Of a stretch of 64,000 nucleotides of DNA, positions 9,897 through 18,209 are shown piece by piece; position 1 is the stretch's first letter, and each line of letters begins with the position of its first letter. Source of the DNA: Candidatus Thorarchaeota archaeon (GTDB lineage Archaea; Asgardarchaeota; Thorarchaeia; Thorarchaeales; Thorarchaeaceae); NCBI GenBank assembly GCA_008080745.1, contig SHMX01000006.1, positions 1 to 64,000 on the forward strand. The letters are read 5' to 3'. A model generated the notes under the pieces. It was not told the origin of the DNA and did not search any database. It worked only from the letters and a program-made list of their open reading frames with translations. The position numbers were made by a program, and so were the translations under genes.

Positions 9897-11597
9897 ATGG
9901 GAGGTTTCTTTCTAACCAACAATATAGCTCACCCGATTGAAAGAAATGTTATGAAACTATTGGAGAAAAAAAGCCAGGAAGTTGTCACCTATAATTTGGG
10001 AGAGTTTAGGCTTTATTACTTTAGAAGAGTAAATACTTGGGAAAGAGAATCCATATTTGAGCAGAGTGAAGACAAGATATTTGGTATTGGTACTATAATT
10101 TACAAAAATAGAGTTGGAACTCAAGCACTGAAACATATCTACCAAGACCTTATAGAATCAAACCATGATCTCGGAATTCTAAATGATATCAAAGGACATT
10201 ACAATATTATTCTGTACATTGACAGAGAGCTAAGCGTTATCACAGATAGAATTGGAGCATATCATTCTTTTGTGGCAAAAGAAGAAGATTCAATTTTCAT
10301 ATCCAGCTCTCTTTTTGCTATTGCAGAGAACCTTCATTCTTTGAGTATAAGAAAACAGGAAATAATGGAGTTTATTGCGTCAAAGGCATTTTATGGGCCT
10401 ACTACAATCTTCGAAGAAATAACTTTTTTACCATTTGGACATGTCCATAAGATGAAATCGTCCAACTTCGCTTCGTTTCCATTTCACCAAGATATGGGAC
10501 CTTTATCAGAATACACATTAGAAGATCACATGAATAGAATCAGGAGTCATCTAAAACCCCTAAAAGAATTACAGATATCGATTACAGCGGATATCTCTGG
10601 TGGATACGACTCCCGACTGGTCTGTGCCATCCTAAATCATATGAACATTGATTACACTCTAAGTACAAATACCAATTCGCAAGATTCTCTAGACTTGAAA
10701 ATTGCTTCTTTGATTGCCAAAGGTGAAGATAGACCACTTGTAGTCTATGAGAAAAATTTTGATAGAAATAATTACGAAACACTCATCGATAATTCAATAT
10801 TCATCAATGAATTGTTTAGAGGAGCATATGGATCCGAATATTCACATATTTTCTTCTCTGAGAAAACACGAGATTTTGATATGATATTAGGAGGATATGG
10901 TGGAGAGCTATATAGAGATACCAAGTACAAGGGTATTGCTGATTATGAAGAGTTGATTCGTAAAAAATACGTGCATAGAGATCTTGATGGAATCTTTTCT
11001 CATGACGATATTGAATTATTGCATCAAGACCTCAAAAGAAAAATGAGCGGATATGTTACTCACAATAATAATGAGTTATCAAAGATGGACTGTGAGAGAA
11101 TCTATTACTATCAAAGGATGATGTATTGGGGAGGGGCAAGAGTGAATATATTCAATGCATATGGATTAAGATATCATCCGTTACTAGAATACGAAGTTAT
11201 TCATCCCTTATTCTACATAGATGATAGTGAGAAGGGAAAGGGGAAATTCTTGATGCAGTTGATGGAGAAATTCGATCCAAGACTCGCATCTTATCCTTCA
11301 GGATACGGTCATAATTTCATTTGGTCAGAATATGAAGGAAAAAGAGAGCTACCCAATATTATCAATGTTCCATTGAATTTACTGTTTAAAGTATATAGAA
11401 AAATTACACAGCGGCATACGACCGTGACTCTAGATCAAGACAGGTCGGTTTGGCATAAAAAGATGAAGAACCATTTCCTAATTGAAAAATTATTCGACCA
11501 ATTTGATGCAAGAAAGAGTGAGAAATACCTAAGTACAATATACTCAGTAGAAGAAGTTCTGCGGACTTTTCAAGATAAGATCGAATGCTTTGGTTAA
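9897..11597 (+). CDS. Asparagine-synthetase-like enzyme without the glutaminase Cys
   Basis: This 566-residue protein has the two-part layout of class B asparagine synthetases: an Ntn-type N-terminal domain (~1-200) and an ATP pyrophosphatase domain. The PP-loop S-G-G-Y-D-S is at 234-239 and a second glycine-rich G-G-Y-G-G-E-L motif follows at ~340. True glutamine-dependent enzymes start M-C-G; here residue 2 is Gly, so glutamine hydrolysis is unlikely. This recalls beta-lactam synthetase, lasso-peptide cyclases and other amide-forming relatives that have lost the Cys. The product is unknown. The gene stands alone with no visible precursor-peptide gene next to it. GAGG lies nine bases before the ATG. 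Confidence 0.75.
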   Translation: MGGFFLTNNIAHPIERNVMKLLEKKSQEVVTYNLGEFRLYYFRRVNTWERESIFEQSEDKIFGIGTIIYKNRVGTQALKHIYQDLIESNHDLGILNDIKGHYNIILYIDRELSVITDRIGAYHSFVAKEEDSIFISSSLFAIAENLHSLSIRKQEIMEFIASKAFYGPTTIFEEITFLPFGHVHKMKSSNFASFPFHQDMGPLSEYTLEDHMNRIRSHLKPLKELQISITADISGGYDSRLVCAILNHMNIDYTLSTNTNSQDSLDLKIASLIAKGEDRPLVVYEKNFDRNNYETLIDNSIFINELFRGAYGSEYSHIFFSEKTRDFDMILGGYGGELYRDTKYKGIADYEELIRKKYVHRDLDGIFSHDDIELLHQDLKRKMSGYVTHNNNELSKMDCERIYYYQRMMYWGGARVNIFNAYGLRYHPLLEYEVIHPLFYIDDSEKGKGKFLMQLMEKFDPRLASYPSGYGHNFIWSEYEGKRELPNIINVPLNLLFKVYRKITQRHTTVTLDQDRSVWHKKMKNHFLIEKLFDQFDARKSEKYLSTIYSVEEVLRTFQDKIECFG

Positions 11598-11962
11598 ATA
11601 TCCATTTTAACCAAATGAATAATAAATAATAACTCTACTAAAAAGATATTCGTTGAAAGCGGGATTCTTTCTTTAATCGTGTTCCACTCATCAAATCACA
11701 TTTTTGAGTTTCAAAATTGTTTGCATCAAATATACGCAAAACAAGCCTAGCACATCTAAATCTAAATTCCTACAAGAAATGGAATTCTTGTTGACTACCA
11801 ATGTCATAGGTAAAAGACAGGTATGAATTACCGCCCGCACCCCTCAAAATTTCCTCACTATTTCAAGTTTCAATTTATGTCCCAACTTTCAGGATATTAT
11901 AACAAAAACCACATAGATATTATAAGGTGGTTTGCCATCTTGGCTATTGGAGACCTAGTGCG
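11598..11962. other. Intergenic region upstream of the flavoprotein
   Basis: About 365 bp with no supported gene. A TATA-like GATATTATAAC lies at ~11893-11902. A weak 6-bp hairpin (CAAGAA/TTCTTG) lies near 11771-11795. Nothing else is recognised. Confidence 0.4.
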
Positions 11963-13156
11963 TTGAAAGATTTAGTCATTGTTGGAGCTGGACCTGCTGG
12001 CAGTGTTTGTGCAATGTCCGCAGCTAAATTAGGTCTAGATGTTCTACTTGTGGATAAAACCCAATTTCCACGATTCAAATCTTGTGGCGGAGCATTGTCA
12101 AAGAGAACAAAGAAAAATTTAGGCCCAAAAGGAATCGATGCAATAAACTGTCAAAGTGAGGGCCTAACTGTTTTCTCTCCTAGCTATCACGAAGCGGATT
12201 ATGAAGAGAGAGACTCGCTTAATCTAGTTGTTCGAACTGAGTGGGATCATGCTGTCTTTCTTGATGCTCAGGATGCGGGTGCTGAAACTTTGGAAAACAC
12301 AATGGTAATCGATATTGAACCAAAAAAGACCTTCATAAGAGTACATCTCCAGGAAAAAGACCCAGTCAAAGCAAAGTATGTTGTTATTGCAGACGGAACC
12401 GGTCTACGTTCTTATAAGAAGAAGTTAGGCTTTACACAACCTTATGAATATATGGCCAGAACAGTCTGTGCTGAGAATCCTGTTGATAACCAAATTCTTG
12501 ATGACCATTTTGACGGAAAACGAAAAATTCAACTCTATTTCGGTGTAGTTCCCAGAGGATACGGGTGGGTATTTCCAAAGAGAGGATATCTCAATGTAGG
12601 AATTGGATTCAGTAATGAAGAAATTCCCGATATTTCTCAATTAGAAGTGTTTGATATATTCCTTGCCACTATGAAGAAAAGAGGTGTAGTTCCAGAAGAA
12701 TTTGATGGAAGTACCCGCAAGACCCACCCGGTTCCATTTAAGAAACCTTTTGATCCAATAGGTATTGGAAATATATTACTTGTCGGTGATGCAGGAGGAT
12801 TTGTTTCTCCTGTCACGGGAGAAGGTTTGTATTATGGCACAACAGCCGGGCGGATTGCAGCCGAAACAATCCATCAAGACATAGAGGGAAAACTAAGTGA
12901 CGACTTAGTTTCTACTTACAAAGAGAGATGGATGGAAGATTTCGGAGATGACCTAATCAACAAGGGTTTGTCCCTAGCAAATCTGGTATACAAATCTGTT
13001 CGCAGGATGGAACTATTAGTCAAGATGATGGCATCAGATGAAGAAACTTGTAAAGCAGCAGCAGAGATGATTATGGGTGCGAAGAGCTATGGAGAAGCTC
13101 GGAGTAAAGTATACCGAAGAGCTCCCATCTCGGTATTGAAATCATTACTCTCCTAA
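11963..13156 (+). CDS. Geranylgeranyl reductase family flavoprotein
   Basis: FAD-dependent reductase that saturates isoprenoid double bonds; in archaea this family hydrogenates the geranylgeranyl chains of membrane ether lipids. A Rossmann motif V-G-A-G-P-A-G lies within the first 20 residues, followed by the C-G-G-A-L motif typical of the family. The second FAD motif L-V-G-D-A-G-G-F-V-S-P-V-T-G-E-G lies in the C-terminal third. Length (~397) is normal. I prefer the TTG at 11963 because GGAG lies ten bases upstream and the FAD motif then sits where family members have it. A GTG at 11927, ~27 bases after a TATA box, could give a leaderless start with 12 more residues. Substrate may be lipid or carotenoid-type isoprenoid. 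Confidence 0.85.
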   Translation: MKDLVIVGAGPAGSVCAMSAAKLGLDVLLVDKTQFPRFKSCGGALSKRTKKNLGPKGIDAINCQSEGLTVFSPSYHEADYEERDSLNLVVRTEWDHAVFLDAQDAGAETLENTMVIDIEPKKTFIRVHLQEKDPVKAKYVVIADGTGLRSYKKKLGFTQPYEYMARTVCAENPVDNQILDDHFDGKRKIQLYFGVVPRGYGWVFPKRGYLNVGIGFSNEEIPDISQLEVFDIFLATMKKRGVVPEEFDGSTRKTHPVPFKKPFDPIGIGNILLVGDAGGFVSPVTGEGLYYGTTAGRIAAETIHQDIEGKLSDDLVSTYKERWMEDFGDDLINKGLSLANLVYKSVRRMELLVKMMASDEETCKAAAEMIMGAKSYGEARSKVYRRAPISVLKSLLS

Positions 13157-13764
13157 TAGACAGAGAATCCTGTTGATATTTCTTCAAACAAATGAGGATA
13201 CGTTTCTTTGACCGTAGTGAGATCTATCTCTTGAGGGATGAAGTATACTTGGAATTCGCAGTAGTTGTCACCCGCTGCCCTGCATTTGGTTTCACGACTA
13301 AGAATATTGTATTCACTATCTCGGGTGAGCATACTCCATGTTTGAGCTGCCCCCTGATAAGCTCCTGCTGGAAATTGACAGAACTTGTGAGGGAAAGAGA
13401 TATCTCGGCACCATGGTGAGTCATCGTCAGTAAAGGTGTAGAGATGTGCTTCTTTACCGTCAATCTCGATTTCTTCAAGAGTTTGCTCAGTCGGTTTATG
13501 TCCAGAAAACATAATCCAAGCCGCCTCACCATAAGCAGGAATTCTACCTACGTCGGGTTCTAGATGGGCTGAGAGCTCCATCATAAATTCATGACCTAAT
13601 TGAACTCCACCCTCAAAGACCATCTGAAGACTCTTTTCAGGTCCAACTATATCCAGAAGACTCGTCATGAGAAGATCATTGAGTTTTGTAAGCGTCATAG
13701 TGACTACTTTTTCGCTTCCAAATTTTTTCGCTTTTGAGGCTTGAATAATTAACCAATTTTTCAT
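13153..13764 (-). CDS. V4R-domain protein of the GTPase cassette
   Basis: This 203-residue protein carries in its C-terminal half a V4R (4-vinyl reductase) small-molecule-binding domain. Signs are the G-A-Y-Q-G-A helix and the closing E-T-K-C-R-A-A-G-D-N-Y-C-E-F pattern with its two Cys. V4R domains occur in bacteriochlorophyll enzymes, in signalling regulators and, as relatives, in TRAPP3/Bet3 subunits of vesicle tethering complexes. It is the third gene of a coupled operon: its ATG lies one base after the stop of the CPxC gene, with GGTGG nine bases upstream. Context points to a regulator or partner of the GTPase at 14217-14774. Its stop overlaps by four bases the stop of the convergent flavoprotein gene. 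Confidence 0.75.
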   Translation of the reverse strand: MKNWLIIQASKAKKFGSEKVVTMTLTKLNDLLMTSLLDIVGPEKSLQMVFEGGVQLGHEFMMELSAHLEPDVGRIPAYGEAAWIMFSGHKPTEQTLEEIEIDGKEAHLYTFTDDDSPWCRDISFPHKFCQFPAGAYQGAAQTWSMLTRDSEYNILSRETKCRAAGDNYCEFQVYFIPQEIDLTTVKETYPHLFEEISTGFSVY

Positions 13765-13765
13765 T

Positions 13766-14209
13766 TTATTCTACCACCGTTTTAACAGATTCCAATCTTT
13801 CTAATTTTACAAGCTGCTCGCAGAGTATCTTTACTCTAATAGCAGGAATGTCCAGTATTTGTGCAAGCTCGGCCACACTTTTTTCTCCATCTGCTAGTGC
13901 AACAATTGTAACTTGAGCGTTATCCAAATCATCCAAAGGAACTTTCGTTTGCTTAGGAACAGGTATATGTCTTCTTTGATATTTCTTTGGAGCAGCCTCG
14001 GCTTCTTGAATTCGTTGAACAATATCCGCAGCACTTGTGGCACGAACATTATATGACTTATCAATAAAAACAGTCACAGCGTGTTCAGGAGAGCCATGAG
14101 TCACTAATACAGGAACTGGATTTCTTTGTGCCCCCTGAATTTTTTCTTCGCTGACTTCTATTGTTTCCGTCTTCTTGCAAATTGGACAAGTGAATTGAAC
14201 AGAGGGCAT
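13766..14209 (-). CDS. CPxC protein, GTPase partner family (paralog A)
   Basis: 147 residues starting at the ATG of 14209, eight bases after the stop of the GTPase gene. The N-terminus has F-T-C-P-I-C, a half zinc knuckle, followed by a ~60-residue domain ending in V-F-I-D-K-S-Y-N-V-R. The C-terminal ~55 residues resemble a small helical (winged-helix-like) domain with S-V-A-E-L-A-Q-I-L. The first domain matches the 84-residue protein at 33738-33992 in spacing of the CPxC, a conserved E-E-x-I-x-x-A-x-R-x-P, an H near the middle and V-F-x-D. Both lie directly downstream of a small GTPase gene. Function unknown; an effector or membrane adaptor for the GTPase is a reasonable guess. Confidence 0.7.
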   Translation of the reverse strand: MPSVQFTCPICKKTETIEVSEEKIQGAQRNPVPVLVTHGSPEHAVTVFIDKSYNVRATSAADIVQRIQEAEAAPKKYQRRHIPVPKQTKVPLDDLDNAQVTIVALADGEKSVAELAQILDIPAIRVKILCEQLVKLERLESVKTVVE

Positions 14210-14216
14210 ACAATCA

Positions 14217-14774
14217 CTAATCCCGAGAACTCGTAAGAATCTTACTCTTATCATGAGAATATTCATTTTTGGACTTGATAGCTTGAACAATCCAACGTTC
14301 AAGTTCATCGATATTCTCACCTGTCTTTGAACTCACTTTCAACCAAGGCATGTTATAGCGTTTTGATATTTCAGCAATTTCTGAATCTGATATTTCAGCA
14401 TCCAGATCAGATTTATTTGCTACAAGTATTCGCCCCTTTTTCGGGACATGATCGATGAAATTTATCCATTCTTCAATCTCAACTAGAGAACTATAACGAG
14501 CCAAGTCGATGGTTACCAGACAGACCTTAGAGCCTACTGAGAATTCTTCTTGAAAAGACCGAAATCGATCTTGACCTCCAAGATCAAAGGTAACAACCTT
14601 GAATCTGGATCCATCAATTTCATCCTCCAGCTCACAGGTAGATATGTCAAGGCCAACTGTCATGGTAGATTCAGTATAGGTGCTATCTACGAGTCGAGAT
14701 GCAAGACTAGTCTTCCCGACCCCTCCCGAACCTACGAGTAATAGCTTAGTGATATTAGGGGATTTCTCACTCAC
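14217..14774 (-). CDS. Ras/Rab-like small GTPase (cassette A)
   Basis: Small GTP-binding switch protein, 185 residues from the GTG at 14774. G1 is G-S-G-G-V-G-K-T at 15-22, a Thr of the switch I region follows, G3 is D-L-G-G-Q-D-R-F (where eukaryotic Ras/Rab have D-T-A-G-Q), G4 is N-K-S-D and G5 is S-S-K-T-G-E. No C-terminal prenylation Cys is seen. I choose GTG 14774 because GGTGA lies five bases before it; a TTG at 14816 would add 14 residues. First gene of an operon with the CPxC and V4R genes. It probably controls a membrane or cytoskeletal process as MglA-type or Asgard GTPases do; the exact role is not known. Confidence 0.88.
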   Translation of the reverse strand: MSEKSPNITKLLLVGSGGVGKTSLASRLVDSTYTESTMTVGLDISTCELEDEIDGSRFKVVTFDLGGQDRFRSFQEEFSVGSKVCLVTIDLARYSSLVEIEEWINFIDHVPKKGRILVANKSDLDAEISDSEIAEISKRYNMPWLKVSSKTGENIDELERWIVQAIKSKNEYSHDKSKILTSSRD

Positions 14775-15002
14775 GTTGCTCACCAGGTGGTCGCACGAAT
14801 TGCATCCAGATTGCAAACAAACCGCCTATTAGATATATTGATTTTTTATGGGATGAATGAAGATATCACATACTGTTTCTTTTTTTTCCAGACACAAAGA
14901 TGTAAAATTCCAGATATTAAACTAGGAATTTAATTAGAAGTTTTTTGGCTAGATGGTTACGATATACTATGTCACACTTTGAGTATATTAAGTTGTATTA
15001 GT

Positions 15003-16220
15003 CTAAATCATTGTAAGAAGATATTCTTTCATTGCCTGCGACATTTCAACAGAATATTTAGATTCATTTCCAATTTGCAACTCTAATCCAATTCGTTTCA
15101 GAGCATTCTTAATCTCCTCCATCTGGTAATCCTTGGCTTTGAGACCCATCTCTAATGCTCTGAGGATTTCATAACCATACTGTGTCACCCAAAGAGGTTT
15201 CAAATCATAATATTGGTGATAAACTTGAAAATCATCAAAGTCCTGTACTTCCACTGATTTAGCAATCACTAGATTGTTAATCTCTTGATTTCTTCTGTCA
15301 ACTATAAAGGGAACCATAATGACCCCACTCGAAGATTGAAGTCGCTCTATGTCGATATGTCTAGTTGGACCATTGTTCTTTATTTGTTCAACCATGCAGC
15401 TCTCTAAGACTTTCTTCACTTGATTGACCACCTTTCCAAAGTCATACGAATTGGGAATCTTTTGAAGATACGGACGGAGATCTCCATCATATACTCCAAG
15501 ATCACCAAGACCAAAAGCTGTCATCCATTTGTGTTGCATGCTAATCAGAGAAGTTCCTTCAAGTCTTATTCTTTTATTCATCATAGAAAACAAAGCGTTC
15601 CATCCTTTCTTTTCTACAAAATCAACTAGAACCACAGAGGGGTAAAACCAGTCACAATAAAAATCAGCATTTCGAATTGCAGGATGAAATGTAAGAACGC
15701 TATCCGCATGTGCATTTCCCTCTACAGTGAGTTCTGTCAGATTCTCACACCAAACTAGTGGGGTTAAATTTGTACTTAGATGATGACTGGAACGGGTAAA
15801 ATGAAAACTGCGTAACTGATCACATTTCGATAAAGGTTCCAAGTTTAATTCTCGAAGAGCACCATTCCAACGAATCTCTAATCGTTGAAGGTTTCTACAT
15901 TGCGCCAATGGTTGCAAATCTAATTGCTTCAAGCTAGTATTGTAATTTAGTTTGAATTCTATGAGATTTGGACATTCTGCTAAAGGTTGCAAATCTATCT
16001 CTTTCAAGCTCCAGAGATGTGAGATTTCAAGACTCCTCAGATTCTGGCATTGTGGCAATACTCGGAGATCTATCTCTTGCAGTCGTTCTCCATGATTGAT
16101 CTTCACAGAAACAAGACTCTCCTGTTTTCTAAGAAAACTCAAATCAATTTCTGTAATACTGTTGTGACGCGGAATATCAGTTGAAAGATTGAAATGTGTG
16201 ATTTCGGATTCTTGATTCAC
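15003..16220 (-). CDS. Leucine-rich-repeat-like protein
   Basis: 405 residues. The first ~200 consist of repeats of about 23-24 residues with the pattern L-x-x-L-x-x-C-x-x-L-x-x-L-x-I-x-x...L-x-E/Q-L-D-L, so successive parallel strands of a leucine-rich-repeat solenoid are expected. The rest is a mixed alpha/beta region without a recognised family. The start is GTG at 16220, with a TATA-like AT-rich segment ~25-30 bases upstream, so the mRNA may be leaderless. Relatives in this window are the gene at 54638-55654 and a pseudogene at 50503-51025. LRR proteins usually bind other proteins; no partner is evident. Confidence 0.7.
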   Translation of the reverse strand: MNQESEITHFNLSTDIPRHNSITEIDLSFLRKQESLVSVKINHGERLQEIDLRVLPQCQNLRSLEISHLWSLKEIDLQPLAECPNLIEFKLNYNTSLKQLDLQPLAQCRNLQRLEIRWNGALRELNLEPLSKCDQLRSFHFTRSSHHLSTNLTPLVWCENLTELTVEGNAHADSVLTFHPAIRNADFYCDWFYPSVVLVDFVEKKGWNALFSMMNKRIRLEGTSLISMQHKWMTAFGLGDLGVYDGDLRPYLQKIPNSYDFGKVVNQVKKVLESCMVEQIKNNGPTRHIDIERLQSSSGVIMVPFIVDRRNQEINNLVIAKSVEVQDFDDFQVYHQYYDLKPLWVTQYGYEILRALEMGLKAKDYQMEEIKNALKRIGLELQIGNESKYSVEMSQAMKEYLLTMI

Positions 16221-16331
16221 AATAGATATTTACAAAATACATCCTATTGAATCTCACTCTTTGTTCTTCGATTATTTTGCTATGACCGATTGCTTATTTT
16301 ACGTGGTGTATAATTATTCCAAGGAAGAGTC

Positions 16332-17609
16332 ATGAGAAGAAGTGGGATATATCTAGTTGTATTCCTTTTATTGGGATTACAATTGCAGATTGTAGGAGAT
16401 TCTGAGTTTCGATATAATTACCATATTGTGGATACTCCCACAGCAAGTAGTACATACACATTGGTAGATTATATTGCAATTAATGGAAATACAGATTTTC
16501 TGAATCATGTTGAAAAATTCAATTGGACAGGTTCTGGCACAGCTGAAGACCCATTCATTATTGAGAACTACAACATAACCAATAACAGGCATCTTTTTCG
16601 AGTTGTAAATACCGATTATCATTTCATCCTTCAAAATTGTTGGTTGGATGGTATTGACAACTCTTGGTGTGGTTTATACCTCGCAGAGGTAACTAATGCC
16701 ATCATCAGAAACATTACAGTAAAAAACGCAGCAATTGGGATGCACATGTTACAACTAAATGACTCTATTATTGAGAGCTGCGAAATATATTATAATACCA
16801 ACATGGGTATTGCATTAGAATTGACCTGTAAACAAAATCAAATTCTAAACAATAGTATACATAATAATAACGAGGGGGGCATTTGGTTAGACTGGTTCAA
16901 TTCCCAAAATATTATTCAGGGGAATAAAATACATAATAATGCCATTGCAGGCCTTCGTTTGCTTGAGGATACCTATAACAATACCATTACCGAGAACCAC
17001 ATTTTCGAGAACAGTGGTTATGGGATAATCGCTCTTGGAAATGAATCTGATATTTTCAAAAACAACATAACACGAAATACTGCATCGGGTATTCTAATTC
17101 AGGGAGATGAATTCCATATCTATCAAAATATTATATGGAAAAACAATCGAATGGGAATCTGGGTAACCTACAAAGCCAGTCAGAATGAGATATCCAGAAA
17201 CACAATTCTCAATTCTACCAGCTATGCAATAAGAATGGACAGGAGAACCACAGACAATCACATCCACCACAATGATTTCCTTCATAATGGAGATAAATAC
17301 CAATGTAAGGATGATGGAGCAAATAATGTCTTTGAGTGGAACTATTATAATCCTTGGAATACTACTGATGCTAATGGAGATCAAGTGGTTGATTTTCCGT
17401 ATCTAATAGAGGGATTGACAAACAATACGGATTCATTCCCATCTCTAGTGCCAAATACAGAGATTCCCTCTTGGTACGAGTATAACCCCAATGAACCCGC
17501 AGGAATCCCCGAATCTATCCTTCTCGTTCTACCAGCTATAGCATCAGGAACTGCAGTGGTGGTGATAGTTATAGGATTCGTCTGGTGGAGAAATAAACCA
17601 AAGGAGTAA
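16332..17609 (+). CDS. Secreted beta-helix (NosD/PbH1-like) membrane-anchored protein
   Basis: 425 residues with an N-terminal signal peptide (~5-22), a right-handed parallel beta-helix region (~50-350) and one C-terminal helix (~395-420) ending in K-P-K-E. The helix region shows periodic N-x-I-x-x-N, G-I-W/G-I-x-L and N-N-x-I turns, with the consensus E-N-x-I of PbH1/NosD-type repeats. Many N-x-T/S sequons suit an S-layer-side protein. The family includes carbohydrate-active enzymes and surface proteins, and no catalytic residues can be assigned here. The start ATG has GGAAGA just upstream. Confidence 0.8.
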   Translation: MRRSGIYLVVFLLLGLQLQIVGDSEFRYNYHIVDTPTASSTYTLVDYIAINGNTDFLNHVEKFNWTGSGTAEDPFIIENYNITNNRHLFRVVNTDYHFILQNCWLDGIDNSWCGLYLAEVTNAIIRNITVKNAAIGMHMLQLNDSIIESCEIYYNTNMGIALELTCKQNQILNNSIHNNNEGGIWLDWFNSQNIIQGNKIHNNAIAGLRLLEDTYNNTITENHIFENSGYGIIALGNESDIFKNNITRNTASGILIQGDEFHIYQNIIWKNNRMGIWVTYKASQNEISRNTILNSTSYAIRMDRRTTDNHIHHNDFLHNGDKYQCKDDGANNVFEWNYYNPWNTTDANGDQVVDFPYLIEGLTNNTDSFPSLVPNTEIPSWYEYNPNEPAGIPESILLVLPAIASGTAVVVIVIGFVWWRNKPKE

Positions 17610-17695
17610 CAAGTATTTATCTCAGAAATATCTCAATATTAAATACAGGTTAATATTTATCAGTTTTCGATAGATGAATGCTCTCGGTGTGAGGA

Positions 17696-18175
17696 TTGGA
17701 ATCAAATCAAAAAAGAATCCTTTCAGTTATATCACTAGTATTGAGTTTTCTCCTCCCATTCATGATAGCAATTGGCCCAATGGTGGGAAATGAGTATTTT
17801 ATGATTTATGCACCTCTATGGATATTTTATGAGGCCGGAACAGAAACATACTTTGGGTTCAGTCCTATGATGCTAATGATAGTGCTGTATTGGATTCCGT
17901 ATGTAATAGCAACATATCAGATTCCAAGATTAGCAGAAGGGAAAATAGACTCGTTCAAAACTCTTGTAAGAAATGTTCTTATCCTGACGATAATTGGCAT
18001 AATTCTGACTCTCCCTCTTTCTTTCGTCCCCAGTGGTATGAGTGGAGGAATAGAGTACTACACCACGATGGTTCCATTGCCATTCGCTTCGATTCTATCA
18101 GTATTATTTGGATATGTTGTAAAACCCCGGAAGATTGAATCTCCATGGGATAAAGAGAGTTCACCTGACAAGTGA
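17696..18175 (+). CDS. Small membrane protein with about four helices
   Basis: 159 residues with hydrophobic segments at roughly 8-28, 35-65, 85-110 and 120-145, and a charged C-terminal tail. No family is recognised. The start is TTG at 17696, supported by GGTG six bases upstream; an ATG shortly upstream in the same frame is cut off by a stop. It follows the beta-helix gene by 86 bp and may be co-transcribed or separate. Confidence 0.6.
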   Translation: MESNQKRILSVISLVLSFLLPFMIAIGPMVGNEYFMIYAPLWIFYEAGTETYFGFSPMMLMIVLYWIPYVIATYQIPRLAEGKIDSFKTLVRNVLILTIIGIILTLPLSFVPSGMSGGIEYYTTMVPLPFASILSVLFGYVVKPRKIESPWDKESSPDK

Positions 18176-18209
18176 AAATAGTTCAACTAGATCTAAAGTG
18201 ATAGTAGTC

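Noticed and set aside
14210-14320. N-terminal extension of the CPxC protein to 14320
   Set aside because: The extension would overlap the GTPase gene by 104 bp; ATG 14209 directly after the GTPase stop gives a protein matching its paralog.
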